In this document: one piece after another, positions 1 through 10,609 of the stretch
Position numbering within the stretch: the first letter of the stretch is position 1
Layout of the letters: every line of letters begins with the position of its first letter
Assembly: GCF_024362695.1 (NCBI RefSeq)
Contig: NC_065405.1
Span: 2,364,672 to 2,428,671 of the forward strand
DNA: 64,000 nt
Direction: 5' to 3'
Origin: Pectinophora gossypiella
Taxonomy: Eukaryota > Arthropoda > Insecta > Lepidoptera > Gelechiidae
The notes under the pieces: model-generated
Databases searched by the model: none
Told to the model about the DNA's origin: nothing
What the model saw: the letters and a program-made list of their open reading frames with translations, nothing else
Translations under genes and position numbers: made by a program

Positions 1-13
1 TTATTTCTATATC

Positions 14-70
14 CCACATACATACATAAACTCACGCCTATTGCTCACCGAGGTAAGCAGAGATTATGGA
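14..70 (-). repeat. X-type LINE 3' tail
   Basis: Reverse complement reads as an AATAGGCGTGAGTTTATGTA tail ending in TATG-like repeats, as at 23640-23705, 28285-28345, 29471-29578 and 58427-58480. It is a 5'-truncated remnant and is cut by the window edge region. Confidence 0.45.
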
Positions 71-306
71 ATGAGATGCCAATACCCCTGTAAATAAGGG
101 TGGCGGGCGGGGGTGTCTGGGGGGGAATACAGTACATCCAGGATACAACGGCGAATGAAAACATTTGAAGTCCAAATGGCAGTCGCTTTTGTAAAACTTG
201 AGCTTGTTAATGGTAACTTAAAGTTCTTTAATTGGACTTCGGAATAAGCAGGATAATAGACAATGCAAACGTTATTAGATGAGTCGATGATGATGACTTT
301 TACAAT

Positions 307-418
307 ACATAAACATAAATATACGTCCCAATGCTGGGCACAGGCCTCCCCTCAATCTACCGGAGGGGGTATGGAGCATACTCCACCACGCTACTCCACT
401 GCGGGTTGGTGGACTTTT
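307..418 (-). mobile_element. SINE-B 3' fragment
   Basis: Matches the 3' end of the full SINE-B copies at 14761 and 21705 (CCATACCCCCTCCGGT on the element strand, then the conserved end at the left). Head and core are missing, so this is a 5'-truncated insertion. Confidence 0.75.
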
Positions 419-440
419 AGAATAACTTACAAAAAATTCT

Positions 441-957
441 TATACTTACAGGATGTTGTGACACCGTAACGAATACTGAGGGGGATGATTCAGACCATGA
501 TTCTTAGTTGATATCAAGTGGAATTTCCTATTGGAAAATTCATGACAATTTCCATAAAGTTTCATACTTTTGCACAGGCTTAAACCGATGATTATCGAAT
601 TTGTTTCTGAATTCATGATTGGATCATAAATGATTATCACGTGCCCAGCGGTGAAGGAAAATATCGTGAGAATACCCACATCCACTCCGAGAAATGCATT
701 TTTGGAGGCATGTGACCTAATCTGAATTGGGCTGGTTTTGCCTTCGCGGGTTGGAAGGTCACATAGGCAGTCGCTTCTGTAAAAACCGGACCTGTCAAAT
801 CTTCAGGTTAGGTAAGCGGACCCTGTGGAAAACAGGATATTGTTAGGGAGATGACGATGACTTTTGCGACGGAAAATTCCACTTGATATTAACTTAGAAT
901 AATGGTCTAAATCTCTGAAAGTTTTCGTTACGATGTCACTAACATCTTGTATACTTA
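441..957. mobile_element. T1 hAT-like MITE, interrupted by SINE-C
   Basis: The left arm (449-545) and right arm (865-949) are inverted copies. Ends resemble CAGGRTGTT, and the element is flanked by the perfect 8-bp repeat TATACTTA (441-448 and 950-957). A CAG-type end and an 8-bp duplication are hallmarks of hAT transposons. A SINE-C fills the loop. Other T1 sequences are at 39231 and 27623. Confidence 0.75.
573..859 (+). mobile_element. SINE-C, 5'-truncated, nested in T1
   Basis: Aligns with the full-length SINE-C at 31491 but lacks the tRNA-like head. It retains the body (GCGGGTTGGAAGGTCA; CCGGACCTGTCAAATCTTCA) and the ATGACGATGA tail. ACTTTTG occurs at 566-572 and 860-866 and may be its 7-bp TSD, though the tail is low complexity. 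Confidence 0.8.
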
Positions 958-1740
958 CCAAACATCTTAAAGTGTAAACAATACTGATAAATTATCAAGT
1001 CTTGTGCTTGAAGTTGTCAAATCATATCGGAAGCCTTGGGGTGAGAAACCTGCTTTCATGATCCCTTTCGTTATGAATTCGATCCGAATCTTGTATGGTA
1101 GATACGCTACATTCTTATATCTTCTTCTTAAACTGCCATGCCCTATCGGGATGACCACCACCGCAAAGTTTTCCCTATTCTGAGCCAGTCTACAGAGCGC
1201 TGCTGCGTCCCTATTGTCAGTACTTATATTTTTTTTAAGTCTTCCCATTAAGTACTTAAAAAGACTTGTGTAGGGAATGACTCGCTTGCTTCCATCTTTA
1301 TTTATATGTCAGCGATTGTGTGCTGCTGCCAAAGGATGTTTTCCGGGGTACCGAACTGAGCATAGTATACCCCGCTAGTCATAAGTTGTTAGTGTGACTA
1401 GGGATTGACGATCCATATATAGATATTATCCAGCTTTAGATATTATATTATAGATATCCATATAAAGATATAATCCAGCTAGTTTATCTTCCTTCTTCCC
1501 CTTCCCCGTTTCCAGAGGGGAAATTTTTCCTTCCAAAATTGATATAATATGCGGTATCTGTGTAACCATACGTGGCCCGCACGTGGCGTGGTTACATTCT
1601 ACATAATATTTGTCATCTGATATTTCTAAGTAATTTTTTACTATCCGTCATTATAAAACTCGGATGGGATTCGGATCGGGTGTAGTTCGAAAACGCTGGG
1701 TTACTAGCCCAAATAACATAGCATGACAGGATACCTATGT
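958..1740. other. No recognised gene or repeat
   Basis: AT-rich unique-looking sequence. At 1410-1480 GATATTAT/ATAGATAT words recur as diverged short repeats. The 93-aa minus frame at 967-1248 has no motif or family resemblance I know. Confidence 0.5.
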
Positions 1741-1889
1741 GTACGGTCACGAGCTTTAATATGTATACACGTTGGTACCATGTCACATTAAACTTTTTTG
1801 ACAAATTCAACTGTAAGTCTCACTAAATGTCAAATATGTTAGTGCGACAGAGTCCTAAAGTGGGTACATTATATTGCTTATGACTGTAC
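1741..1889. mobile_element. T2 mariner-like MITE
   Basis: A 149-bp element with imperfect TIRs of about 50 bp: the left end CGGTCACGAGC mirrors the right end GCTTATGACTG. TA lies at each end, as expected for Tc1/mariner. Close copies are at 31966-32113 and, in a longer form, at 13117-13568. No coding capacity. Confidence 0.7.
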
Positions 1890-2126
1890 CTACTCCGAAT
1901 AATAACAGAAAACCTTGGCCATAACGCGGTTTTTTAAAAGCGATACCTCCAGCCTTATCTCACCTTACCATCAAATGGCACGGGATGGGATGATTTCTGC
2001 TAAGAAACCTTAGAAAAAACGCTGACTTTGAACTTCTTTGTCCCTTATCCATAGATCTCACAATTCATATACCAATGAACTTAGTACTTGAGATCAATGC
2101 GCCGCGACTGTCATTTTTTATCCGCC

Positions 2127-2262
2127 ATTTTTTTCGACAATAAAATGATAATTGACATTCAATAGGTCGATGACCTTTGCACGTGTGGTCATTAGATTCA
2201 GAAGTAATCAAGATGTTTAGAATGATTATTTAGAATGATTTTCATGGAAATAGTTTCCAAAC
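2127..2262 (+). repeat. Direct repeat, copy 1
   Basis: About 140 bp starting TTTTTTTCGACAATAAAATG and ending near GTTTCCAA. It is repeated almost exactly at 2968-3115 in the same orientation, with small indels (GTGTGTGG; AGAATTATT). The pair brackets a LINE remnant. Confidence 0.85.
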
Positions 2263-2643
2263 GAACCCCGGAATAAATATTTTAATATTATTATTATTAT
2301 TTTTGTGTCGCGGCAGTCAGGGGAAAATAGTACGAGACACATGGTCAGACTTCGAGACACATGTTCAGACTTTACTTCATAGGTATTACGACTTAATGCA
2401 CAGCGTATGAATGACTATATTCCGGCTAAATAGTTAATGCCATAATGATGATTTGCGGCAAATCTACAGTACGTCAAGTAAAAAAAAAGAATGACAGACA
2501 AACAGTTGAAATGACGTTATGTTTATGTTCCAAAGTTAAAAACGGAAGACTGAGACTTCGCGCTTACTTGCTAGAATTAGTACAATTAGAACTTTTTTGT
2601 CTCTCTCTTTATTTAAGAGCTGCGCTCTTGTCGATGGAGTAAT

Positions 2644-2817
2644 CGCCATTCCTCTCTTCTTCCCGCCAAGTCCTTCACCTCCTCATACGTCACGACCTGC
2701 ACCTTTTCTTTTATTTGTTTCATAAATGTTCTCCTAGATCTACCCCGACCTCTCTTCCCTTCAAATTTTCCTTCTATGATGTTTGTTATAAATGAATCGT
2801 GCCATATCAGGTGGCCT
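2644..2817 (-). pseudogene. LINE reverse transcriptase C-terminal remnant
   Basis: The minus strand gives an open stretch of about 58 residues containing RGHLIWHDSFITNIIEGK followed by a basic GKRGRGRSRR run. This is the end of a non-LTR retrotransposon polymerase (GHLxRHDxFIxNIIEGK in intact copies). The same domain occurs at 30853-31064. There is no start and no catalytic domain. I know the motif from insect LINEs; the clade is uncertain. Confidence 0.75.
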
Positions 2818-2907
2818 CTGTATTTTTTGTATAAAGAATGATCAGGTAAGTACCTACATTCCTATCACTATTTTAAGATATTGCAATAAGGGATATTCCA
2901 GCCTATT

Positions 2908-2970
2908 TTCTCCAAAAATAATATAGATAGGGCTGTCTAGATTTTACGTAATAATTATCTGTTTTCTCAT
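2908..2970 (+). mobile_element. T3 MITE fragment
   Basis: CCAAAAATAATATAGATAG through TTTTCTCAT matches the first 70 bp of T3 (compare 17185 and 48994). It stops where the second direct repeat begins, at 2968. Confidence 0.6.
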
Positions 2971-3115
2971 TTTTTTCGACAATAAAATGATAATTGACAT
3001 TCAATAGGTCGATGACCTTTGCACGTGTGTGTGGTTATTAGATTCAGAAGTAATCAAGATGTTTAGAATGATTAGAATTATTTACAATGATTTTCGTGGA
3101 AATATATAGTTTCCA
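2968..3115 (+). repeat. Direct repeat, copy 2
   Basis: Partner of 2127-2262, about 840 bp downstream and in the same orientation. Apart from a few indels the copies are nearly identical, so the duplication is fairly recent. Confidence 0.85.
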
Positions 3116-3236
3116 ATGAAAAGCTGTGGGGCCTTGGGTCAATTTCTTCAAGCTGACCTAGGAATAACGACGGATTTTTTTTTTTGTAAATATCCCTATA
3201 TTGATGATTCTGACTTTAAAAACAAGGCTTTCTATT

Positions 3237-3310
3237 CTACGTTCCCCAAAAATAATATACCTTTTTTCTCATTACTCGGGTACATAATTATTCAAAAATA
3301 CAATGTAATG
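3237..3310 (+). mobile_element. T3 MITE fragment with internal deletion
   Basis: CTACGTTCCCCAAAAATAAT joins directly to TTTTCTCATTACTCGGGTAC; about 35 bp found in other T3 copies are missing. Confidence 0.65.
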
Positions 3311-3466
3311 ACTGAGTATTTATGAATTTTAATAAAGAAAAATGTAATTTAATAATAAGTGCGACATTTTGTCGCACTGACACTGACTGACAAATTCCAT
3401 AGTCATTTCGTTTTTTGACGTTTAATAAAAAGTAACTGATTTGACTCGTTGGAAACTACCCTAATA
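3311..3466 (+). repeat. H repeat, partial
   Basis: TTTATGAATTTTAATAAAGA to GACTCGTTGGAAACTA matches the 3' two thirds of H (fullest copy 8394-8641). H occurs about ten times in the window, in both orientations. It has no clear TIRs, tail or coding capacity. Confidence 0.75.
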
Positions 3467-3702
3467 GCTCTTTGAACAAGCAAATAACTTGAAGTACCAG
3501 CTAAACACCGCTAATAGTGTAAGTAATCAATCTTCTAGAAGTTTCTAGATGGAACACCTGTGCCGTCGATACGTAATTTATTACAAGCGACTAATCCAAT
3601 TCACCTGAGGTCGATGACTCCAAGACCCGGTTGGCATCTTATACTGGCACCACCATCCGTCTATCTGTACATGTCTCTCTTTAAGTATATTATCTACATA
3701 AC

Positions 3703-3948
3703 GGCCTCTATGGTCCAGTGGTTAGAACGTTGGTCCGGAGAATCCGGGTTCGATTCCCGGTTTATTTGTATCAGGTTGAGATTCGTGCTTTGGAAGGGAA
3801 GTTAAGCCTTTGGTCTCGGTTACTACTTATGTAAGTACATAGTCGTTTCATGAGCGATGCCTTGGGCCTTTGGTGGCTCAATAATAACCCTGACACCATG
3901 GTTGCTGAGGTTGCTAATCAACCTGACAACCCACACGATAGAAGAAGC
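3703..3948 (+). mobile_element. SINE-A with internal deletion
   Basis: tRNA-like head GGCCTCTATGGTCCAGTGGT with a B-box-like GGGTTCGATTCCC, then the core (here TCGTGCTTTGGAAGGGAA), then the tail ending CCCACACGATAGAAGAAG. About 70 bp between head and core are missing relative to 46533-46850. The Pol III boxes are inside the head. Confidence 0.85.
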
Positions 3949-4359
3949 ATGATTTATTAGAGGTTCTTGTTTAATAAATTGTCTCTATTTGGCATCTTGT
4001 ACATACAGAGCCTATAGCTAACTATTTGTCTATATAGTCAAGTTAGTAAATCTATCGATGTTACCACTGAGGTATGATTTAGTTGGTAGAACTGAGTTAG
4101 TTAGGCGGTTTTCACACGAGGCGATCGACCGCGCGGTGAGGCGGTGCTCGTGTTCAGAATTGAAGGTTTACACACAAATCAACTACCTTGCGGACTACTT
4201 TTCCCTCATTTATTTTTTAACGTATCGTCTGATGTCACAAACTGACATATTTGCAATTTTAGACGAAACTGACACCTTTTACAATTGTCAATAAGATACA
4301 AATCACTGTAGCAAATACAGATACGTCAGTTAGCAAAGTCAGCCACGATATAATCTTTT

Positions 4360-4513
4360 CAGAGGATGCGAACGCCCGAGGTTCGCGCCCAACGAGGCAG
4401 CCTCGGGCATGTTGTCTTAAATTATGCACCGGGTAAAAGCCTTCAGCGCTCCCCATTTGTACGACCAAGTAGTTAATGCCATTTGCAGCAAATCTACAAT
4501 AAGTCTCGTCAAA
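4360..4513 (+). mobile_element. D element, 5'-truncated
   Basis: GAGGTTCGCGCCCAACGAGG to AATAAGTCTCGTC, ending in A7. It is the 3' 150 bp of D in sense orientation. I could not find a convincing TSD. Confidence 0.75.
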
Positions 4514-4565
4514 AAAAACTGCATTTGTTATCTGGTATCCATTTTTATTCTTAGACTTCACCCTG

Positions 4566-4696
4566 CGTTTGCAATGTATGCGGAAAAATGAATATTTACG
4601 ACATCACATTAAAAACCTCAAAAATAACAGTATTTCTCCACTATTTAATGGATGTTATTATACATATAAACCTTCCTCTTGAACCACTCTATTTTA
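4566..4696 (+). repeat. M repeat, partial
   Basis: TTTACGACATCACATTAAAA to CTTCCTCTTGAACCACTCTA matches the middle of M at 47057-47325. Confidence 0.7.
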
Positions 4697-5042
4697 TAAC
4701 TAAGCATATATTATTATTATGCTTAAGGTGATGTGTTTCAGTCAGCTAGGTAACGCTGCGTCAGTAGATGGCGTTACTTCTGCAGTTTTCGTATTTTTTT
4801 CCATTTATTCGTTTAGTGTTGAGTACTGACCCAGTGAAATGTTAGGTGGCGAAATCTTACATACATTATCTTTAAGTTAAGCTACAATTTTGAAGTATTT
4901 ACTGAAGATATCATATTGAAACATTGCATCAAAAGTTGGTGTCATTTCAATTTGTGTACAAACACGAAGCTGTCACACACACATGCGAACTAGGTTAGCT
5001 ATTAAAAGAGATGCATAATTTGAAGTCTACTTCTAACTTCTA

Positions 5043-5107
5043 AATGGCGCATTTGGTAAAGCAGTAGCCGCCATTCTTAAGGTTCACGGTTCAAACCCAA
5101 CTGCATG
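5043..5107 (+). mobile_element. tRNA-like SINE head or tRNA relic
   Basis: TGGCGCATTTGGTAAAGC fits an A box and GGTTCAAACCC fits a B box about 35 bp later; a T-rich stretch follows. The acceptor stem does not pair convincingly, so it is not a functional tRNA gene. No second copy seen in the window. Confidence 0.4.
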
Positions 5108-5289
5108 TTTTAATTGTTTTTACTTTTTGTATTTTTTTTTACAATTGAATTTGGCGAACCCGTCTATTTGTTACGGAATTTTCAAAAAGTATCACTTTTA
5201 CCAATAATATTATAATTAAGTATACAATAATTTACTTTGCACTAAAGTACCTTCCGTAATTTCCGTATTTTTTATTTTGTAAAATTCTA

Positions 5290-5420
5290 ACAGGCATTAA
5301 TCGCATCAGTGAACAAGCGGCTAACTAAAAAACTACTGAACGGATTTTCATACGGTTTTCACCAATGAGTAGAGTGATTCATGGGCGTGCTTTAGGGTTT
5401 ATAATTTATACAAGTATTTT
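5290..5420. repeat. M-related repeat
   Basis: ACTACTGAACGGATTTTCAT then GTAGAGTGATTCATG resembles the minus-strand M copy near 22060-22120. Similar wording is common in lepidopteran LINE-derived repeats. Confidence 0.4.
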
Positions 5421-6118
5421 TTTTTGTATAAAATGGTTCAAAAATGATGATGAAAGTCAAACATAATTATCGTTACAAATATAGCCGACTTGGAGCTTTC
5501 GGCGAAAACGCTGCCTGAGCCCATTGAGATATAACAAAACAACGTATGGTTGAATTGTTCCTTTTTTGTAGGTATACCGAAAAGTCCACAATATGTCATA
5601 ATAATTATATTGTGTATAAAGAATTGTGTATATGTATTGTATGATTTTACAAATAACGATCACAGTACAGTAATAATAAGGTAGATTTTTCCTAAATTGC
5701 GTAGGTTCAAACTTTGTCGCATCGCGTTTGAAAGATGTAATAGCGCTTCAGGACGTCCCGCAAGCACGGCGCTGATGTCGCAGTATCCGCATATAATTAT
5801 TATGACTTGTCATTTAGTTCCAATAAAATCCGCGGGACTTCATACGTATGTCAGTGACAGCTGGTGATAGCATGCGGGACACTTAGCACCTAATCGAATT
5901 CTATGTTGTTTTCGCGCCCAGTCCAGACGACTCACAGCGCATTTCTGGACATATATTTACGCGTGGTGTTTATTGTTAGGTTAGTTAGTTCAGGTTAGGA
6001 CGTCTTTTTATAACGAGGACGTTAAAAAAAGACGAGGCTGGGACGTATTGAAGTAGTATTTTCCATATATACGCGGCCTGAAATGGGCTGTTTCGGGGAC
6101 CTGAACTGGTTGCTGTCG
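5421..6118. other. No recognised feature
   Basis: Moderately GC-rich patches (5740-5960, 6050-6120) in AT-rich sequence. No ORF above 70 aa and no match to families elsewhere in the window. Confidence 0.4.
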
Positions 6119-6208
6119 AACTTATTATCACGTTTTCTTGATTAAAATTCATAAATAAGTCAAATAGAAAATAGAAAAAAGATTTTATTTAGTTTTAGAT
6201 CTGTCATG
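6119..6208 (-). repeat. H repeat, partial
   Basis: TTATCACGTTTTCTTGATTA to TTTAGTTTTAGATCTGTC is the 5' part of H in reverse. Confidence 0.7.
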
Positions 6209-6257
6209 ATGTCTGTGATGTTTGTTTATTATACATAAGAATTTCAAAATTTATCTT

Positions 6258-6594
6258 ATTTTTTTTCCCAAAGGGCAAGGCAAAGGGAACTATGAACATA
6301 CAGCCATGTCTTGTGTTTTTTTTTCTTGATGATGATTAATGAAATGATGAAACCTAAGCCCCCACCCTCGGAGCAGACTCCTACTCCGAACCCCAAACGA
6401 AGTAAGCGGCTTGTTGGCGCAAAGCGAAAATAGATAGGTACACTTTGTTTATTGAAGATTCCGATTTAATAATACTATCGGGAATGTTTTCCGACTAATG
6501 TGATCATTAACCACAAAACACCACTTCGTATTGATTATTTAGATTATTCAATGAAGAAAGCAACCTTCCCGTTCCCGGTCCCACCAAAAAGTCC
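6258..6594 (-). mobile_element. Y element
   Basis: Reverse orientation of the copy at 8651-9052: AAAGGGCAAGGCAAAGGGAA (3' end) through ATGATGATTAATGAAATGAT, CGGAGCAGACTCCTACTCCG and on to the 5' end near 6594. A T-run lies outside the 3' end, consistent with an A-tailed retroelement. The hairpin insert seen in the 8.8-kb copy is absent here. Confidence 0.75.
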
Positions 6595-6687
6595 GCGGCA
6601 AAGAGAATATAAATAAATCTGTATGTTGGATGGAAAAACAATTAATTATAAATGACTACTATTTAGGCCGGCAAATGCAACAACTTC

Positions 6688-6750
6688 TTTTTTGATTTGG
6701 TTTTCCCCGAAGGGTAAGGCAAAGGGAACTATGCCCATACAGCCATTTCA
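6688..6750 (-). mobile_element. Y element, 3' end only
   Basis: GGTTTTCCCCGAAGGGTAAG followed by GGGAACTATGCCCATACAGC is the last 60 bp of Y in reverse, preceded by a T-rich stretch: a heavily 5'-truncated copy. Confidence 0.7.
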
Positions 6751-7932
6751 TTTTATGTATTGATTTTTTATTATAATATATGTCCTCTTTTAAAACACGG
6801 TATTTACCCATTATTTAAAAATGTTTAAATAAGATACGTTATTACAAAAATATTTTTCCAATATTCCTTTTCTCAGATTGTAGTATTTTTAGTTTTTTAT
6901 TTATATTTATTCTCTTCATACAAAATCTCTTTATAAATTGTCACTGACATTCTATTACACTTGTCAAGTAGTCAAAGCCTTTAGAAAAAAAAAACTATCA
7001 CGCACACAAACTAACATTGACACCTCTACACGCTCAGCAAATACACTGTAATCTGCACCACTACAAATGTAGAATTGATCAAAATTGAGGGTCTGAAATA
7101 TGGTACTTCTCGTATTCGGACCCTAAATTTTTGTTAGTTTGCGAAAATAATACACCAAAATATTACTATTTATCGGTTTTACAACAATATTCCTCTATCC
7201 GTTTTCCTGTAGCACTGCATCAACTTTTGTATGGAAAACGAATCACCTTAACGGAATTGTATTTGTCCCGTTTTATTTCTACACTTTATGTTTTACCGTT
7301 TGTTTTCTGTGTTGTGTTGTATTGGGTTTGTTGCCTTTAATAAAGAATTATTATTATTATTTAAATTATAATCCTCTCAATCGACGCTCTGAGCCATCTC
7401 ATCGACCGCCACCGCGACCGCTTCGTGTGATAACCGCCTAACGTGCAGATATGTTCCCTTCCGGAGCTGTAGTTTAGTCTATAAACAATATAATATAGCG
7501 TACAGGTTCATGTATGTTTAGTCGTAGTATAAAGCTGCCACCGTCTAACCATCAGTTTGGTTTTGGCAGTATAGCTGGCTAATGAATATATTTACTTAAG
7601 CATAGTTAAGCCACAAATGCAAAGGAAACAACTTATTCTTCTGTCGTGTGGGTTGTAAGAATGGCCGACGATACAACCATGGTAGGTAACAGGTTTGTTA
7701 TTATGGCCACGACCATGGAAAATATCTAAATATATTTAGTTTTTAAGTACCTATTATTATGAACGCTTCACTCTCATTGTGAGGACGCAGGTTGAAATCC
7801 AGCACGGGCCTACAATGATTATTAAATCATGTGGTCAACATGTGAAGGCGTGAAGGTGAAGGAAGATATAGTGAGCAAATCCACTTACTCAAGTAAGTAA
7901 TTTGTTTTTAGCGGTATGTGACTGGACTTTAT
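6751..7932. other. Mostly unrecognised; one hairpin and a SINE-A scrap
   Basis: AT-rich. An imperfect hairpin lies at 7089-7126 (AGGGTCTGAA... TTCGGACCCT). TTTAATAAAG at about 7337 looks like a LINE or gene 3' end. TCTTCTGTCGTGTGGGTTGT at about 7637 is the reverse of the SINE-A 3' end. The 69-aa plus frame ending at 7340 has no recognised motif. Confidence 0.4.
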
Positions 7933-8348
7933 GTTACGAACTTTTTTTTTTTTTTTTGACGTGACTTATTGTAGATTTGCCGCAGATGGCATTAACTACT
8001 TGGCCGGACAAATGGGGAGCGCTGAAGGCTCTCACCCGGTACAACGTTTAAGACAACAGGCCTGAGGGTGCCCAGTTAGGCGCGAACCTCGGCTCAGGGC
8101 GTCGTCTGAGAGGAAAAATATTTGAAAGAATTAATCGACCCTAGTGGGTCGATAGCGATAAGCGCTGAATGAGGGAAATCGTCGACCACGCCGGCGGGGT
8201 CGGTATCGGGGCTCTGAAGTGTTTGGTGTCGCGAGCTGATTGGCTGCCTCTATGGCTAGAGTAATCGGGTCGTCGGGATCGTATATTACGTCCTTCGGGC
8301 GCCGATACTTTTCAGTACCGTCCCTAAGCGGAGAGGAGTTACGAACTT
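7933..8348 (-). mobile_element. D element, longest copy, with 11-bp TSD
   Basis: The element itself is 7944-8337 (394 bp, minus strand), with its A tail read as a T-run at the left. It is flanked by perfect GTTACGAACTT duplications at 7933-7943 and 8338-8348. A tail plus TSD shows target-primed reverse transcription. A minus frame (8131-8397) runs through part of it without a known domain. Confidence 0.9.
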
Positions 8349-8393
8349 TATACCATGTGAAACGTACGGCAATAATTGGGTAGTGTACTAACT

Positions 8394-8641
8394 TCAAGAT
8401 AAATTATGAAATTCTGATTACTAAACAAAGACAGATCTAAAACTAACGAAAAACATTTTCTTTTTTCTATTAAACTTACTTATTTATAAATTTTAATCAA
8501 GAAAAACGTAATAAGTCCGACTTTTTATCACGTTTCCCTATGACGTCACATTGTGCTTTTTCATACAAATTCCTTAGTAATTTCGTATTTTGACGTTTAG
8601 TAAAAAGTAATTGATTTGACTAGTTGGAAACTAGCCTATTG
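8394..8641 (+). repeat. H repeat, fullest copy
   Basis: Runs from TCAAGATAAATTATGAAATT through GACAGATCTAAAACTAACGA and CTATGACGTCAC to GACTAGTTGGAAACTAGCCT. Used here as the reference for H. Confidence 0.8.
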
Positions 8642-8650
8642 ATTATTATT

Positions 8651-9052
8651 AAGGCTTTTCGGCGGGAAACGGGAACGGGACAGTTGCTTTCTTCATTGAG
8701 TAATTTAAATAATTAATACGAAGTGGTGTTTTGTGGTTAATGATCGCATTAAGTTAGTCAAAAGACATTCGCGAGTGTTATTATATTGGAGTATTCAATA
8801 AACAAAGTGTATCTGCCTATTTTCGCTTCGTGCCGGGAAGCCGCTTCATAACTCAAAAGTTTATGCGGACTTTTGAGTTAATTCGTTTGGGGTTCGGAGT
8901 AGGAGTCTACTCCGAGGGTGGGGGCTTAGGTTTCATCATCATCACCTTTCATCATTTCATTAATCATCAAGAAAAAAAATACGTCAGACATGGCTGTATG
9001 GGCATAGTTCCCTTTGCCTTACCCTTCGGGGAAAACCAAAACAAAAAAAAAT
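8651..9052 (+). mobile_element. Y element, fullest copy
   Basis: About 400 bp ending CTTCGGGGAAAACCAAAAC plus an A-run, so the sense strand is plus and the element is A-tailed. Partial copies are at 6258, 6688 and 10610. A 74-aa frame inside has no known domain. Class unknown; SINE or LINE 3' end are both possible. Confidence 0.7.
8849..8880. repeat. Perfect 11-bp hairpin in Y
   Basis: TAACTCAAAAG and CTTTTGAGTTA flank a 10-base loop. It lies where the 6.3-kb Y copy has no counterpart. Confidence 0.85.
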
Positions 9053-9164
9053 GATTATTATTTATAAGTAGATTTGATTATTGTTTTGTTTATTCGCTGG
9101 GTGCGATTGCACGCGGTTACGTAGCTGCCCGCGGCTTCGGCCTGTTCCTTATTTTTATGTTAAT

Positions 9165-9252
9165 CTGTTACTAATACTAGATTAAGCTTTCTGCTACTAA
9201 CATAATATGGACTAGTTTCTGAAATAAATATTTTGAATTTGAATTTGAATTA
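9165..9252 (+). repeat. LINE-like 3' tail
   Basis: GAAATAAATATTTTGAATTT followed by repeated GAATTT has the form of a lepidopteran LINE 3' end with a simple-repeat tail. No coding part upstream. Confidence 0.4.
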
Positions 9253-9316
9253 CGTCGTCACTCTGCAGGGTCGTTGATCTATACGCTCCTCATTTAGCTA
9301 TAGTCATCATTAATAG

Positions 9317-9500
9317 GTACTTAGTCCAAAAGAAAAACTGACAAAATAGCGATGTATCGTCTCCGATTATTATCTAAAACATTGATTACAGAGTACCAGG
9401 GTTAATGAGGTTGGTAATCTATCTCACAGCCCACGATAGAAGTAGAAGAATACACAGTTTGCACATCCCTAAAAGGCGCATTTACCTCAGCTAAACCGCG
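9317..9500 (+). repeat. Tandem duplication, unit 1
   Basis: 184 bp, duplicated head to tail in 9501-9682. Contains a degenerate SINE-A 3' end (CCAGGGTTAATGAGGTTGGT) followed by CCCTAAAAGGCGCATTTACC. Confidence 0.85.
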
Positions 9501-9682
9501 GTACATAGTCCAAATTAAAACATGACATAATGCGGTGTAGCGTCTCCGGTTATTATCTAAAACATTCAATACAGAGTACCAGGGTTAATAAGGTTAGTAA
9601 TCTATCTCACCACCCACACAATAGAAGAAGAACACACAGTTTGCACACCCCTAAAAGGCGCATTTACGTCAGCTAAACCGCC
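9501..9682 (+). repeat. Tandem duplication, unit 2
   Basis: About 85 to 90 per cent like unit 1 by eye; ends with TCAGCTAAACCGC as unit 1 does. The SINE-A scrap was duplicated with its flanks. Confidence 0.85.
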
Positions 9683-10118
9683 TCGTCTAGCTTAAAACAT
9701 TTAAATTTCCATGTCATACGAGCTAGGTTGCTCGCCTACGATCTCTAACGTATCGACCATTGTACCACAACCGGATCCGTCAACCGGTTCCTCAACCTAT
9801 CCGTTGGTTTGATACATTTCAATAAATAAAAACGCCAACCACTAAATTAGACTGGAAATTATAAATTATCTGAGAACGTTGGAATACTCACACTTATAAC
9901 CTGTGGGTGAGTGTGTCTGTTCCTGTATGTGTGTGTGTGTGTGTGTAATTATTAGTCCAATAGTAGATGTATAATGTTGAAAATGATTTTGGTAACTGGT
10001 ATTACTAAGCGATTTTTGTGAAAATAAAGTTTGGTTTTAGGTAAAATGGGAAATTATTATTATAGTCATACTCGAGCCGAGAGGATTTGTTTTGATTAAC
10101 GATTCAATCTTTGCCATT
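9683..10118. other. No gene; TG microsatellite
   Basis: A TG-dinucleotide run sits at about 9927-9947. The remainder is AT-rich and unrecognised. Confidence 0.5.
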
Positions 10119-10215
10119 GTTACCGGGTGAGGGCCCTCAGCGCTCCCCAATTGTCCGGCCAAGTACGTAGTTAATGCAATTTGCGGCAAATGTACTCACG
10201 TCAAAAAAAAAAAAA
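10119..10215 (+). mobile_element. D element, 3' end
   Basis: ACCGGGTGAGGGCCCTCAGC to CTCACGTC followed by A13. Strong 5' truncation. Confidence 0.75.
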
Positions 10216-10500
10216 TTCGTCACTGAAAAGGCAAAAATACGTAAGCGCCAAAATGTCATTTCAAGAAAAAGCCGTTTAAAGTAATATTATTATTTTCGTA
10301 TTTTTATCATAATTTTTTACTAATTTATTCAGTTAAGATGACGTCAACGTAAGATTACACGGTTCTTCATTTTCTATATCTAGCAATATTATAAAATGGA
10401 CTGCTATTTTAGGATATTTTGGCGCTTATGTAATTTTGCCTTTCCAGGGACGATTTGTTAGCCGGTATCCATGTTTATTCTTTGGGGCACTCAATGTCGA

Positions 10501-10582
10501 GTGAGAACCCTCTGCGCTCTTTGTTTTATTCAGCCAAATAATTACGAATATTACAAAGTCAAAGTCACGTCAAAAATAAATC
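10501..10582 (+). mobile_element. Degenerate D 3' end
   Basis: GTGAGAACCCTCTGCGCTCT through AAGTCACGTCAAAAATAA follows D with many substitutions: an old copy. Confidence 0.45.
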
Positions 10583-10609
10583 TCTTATTGGGAAGAGACT
10601 TTTTACTTG

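Noticed and set aside
2127..3115. LTR retrotransposon
   Set aside because: No TG...CA ends, primer-binding site or polypurine tract at the direct repeats; the interior is LINE and MITE debris.
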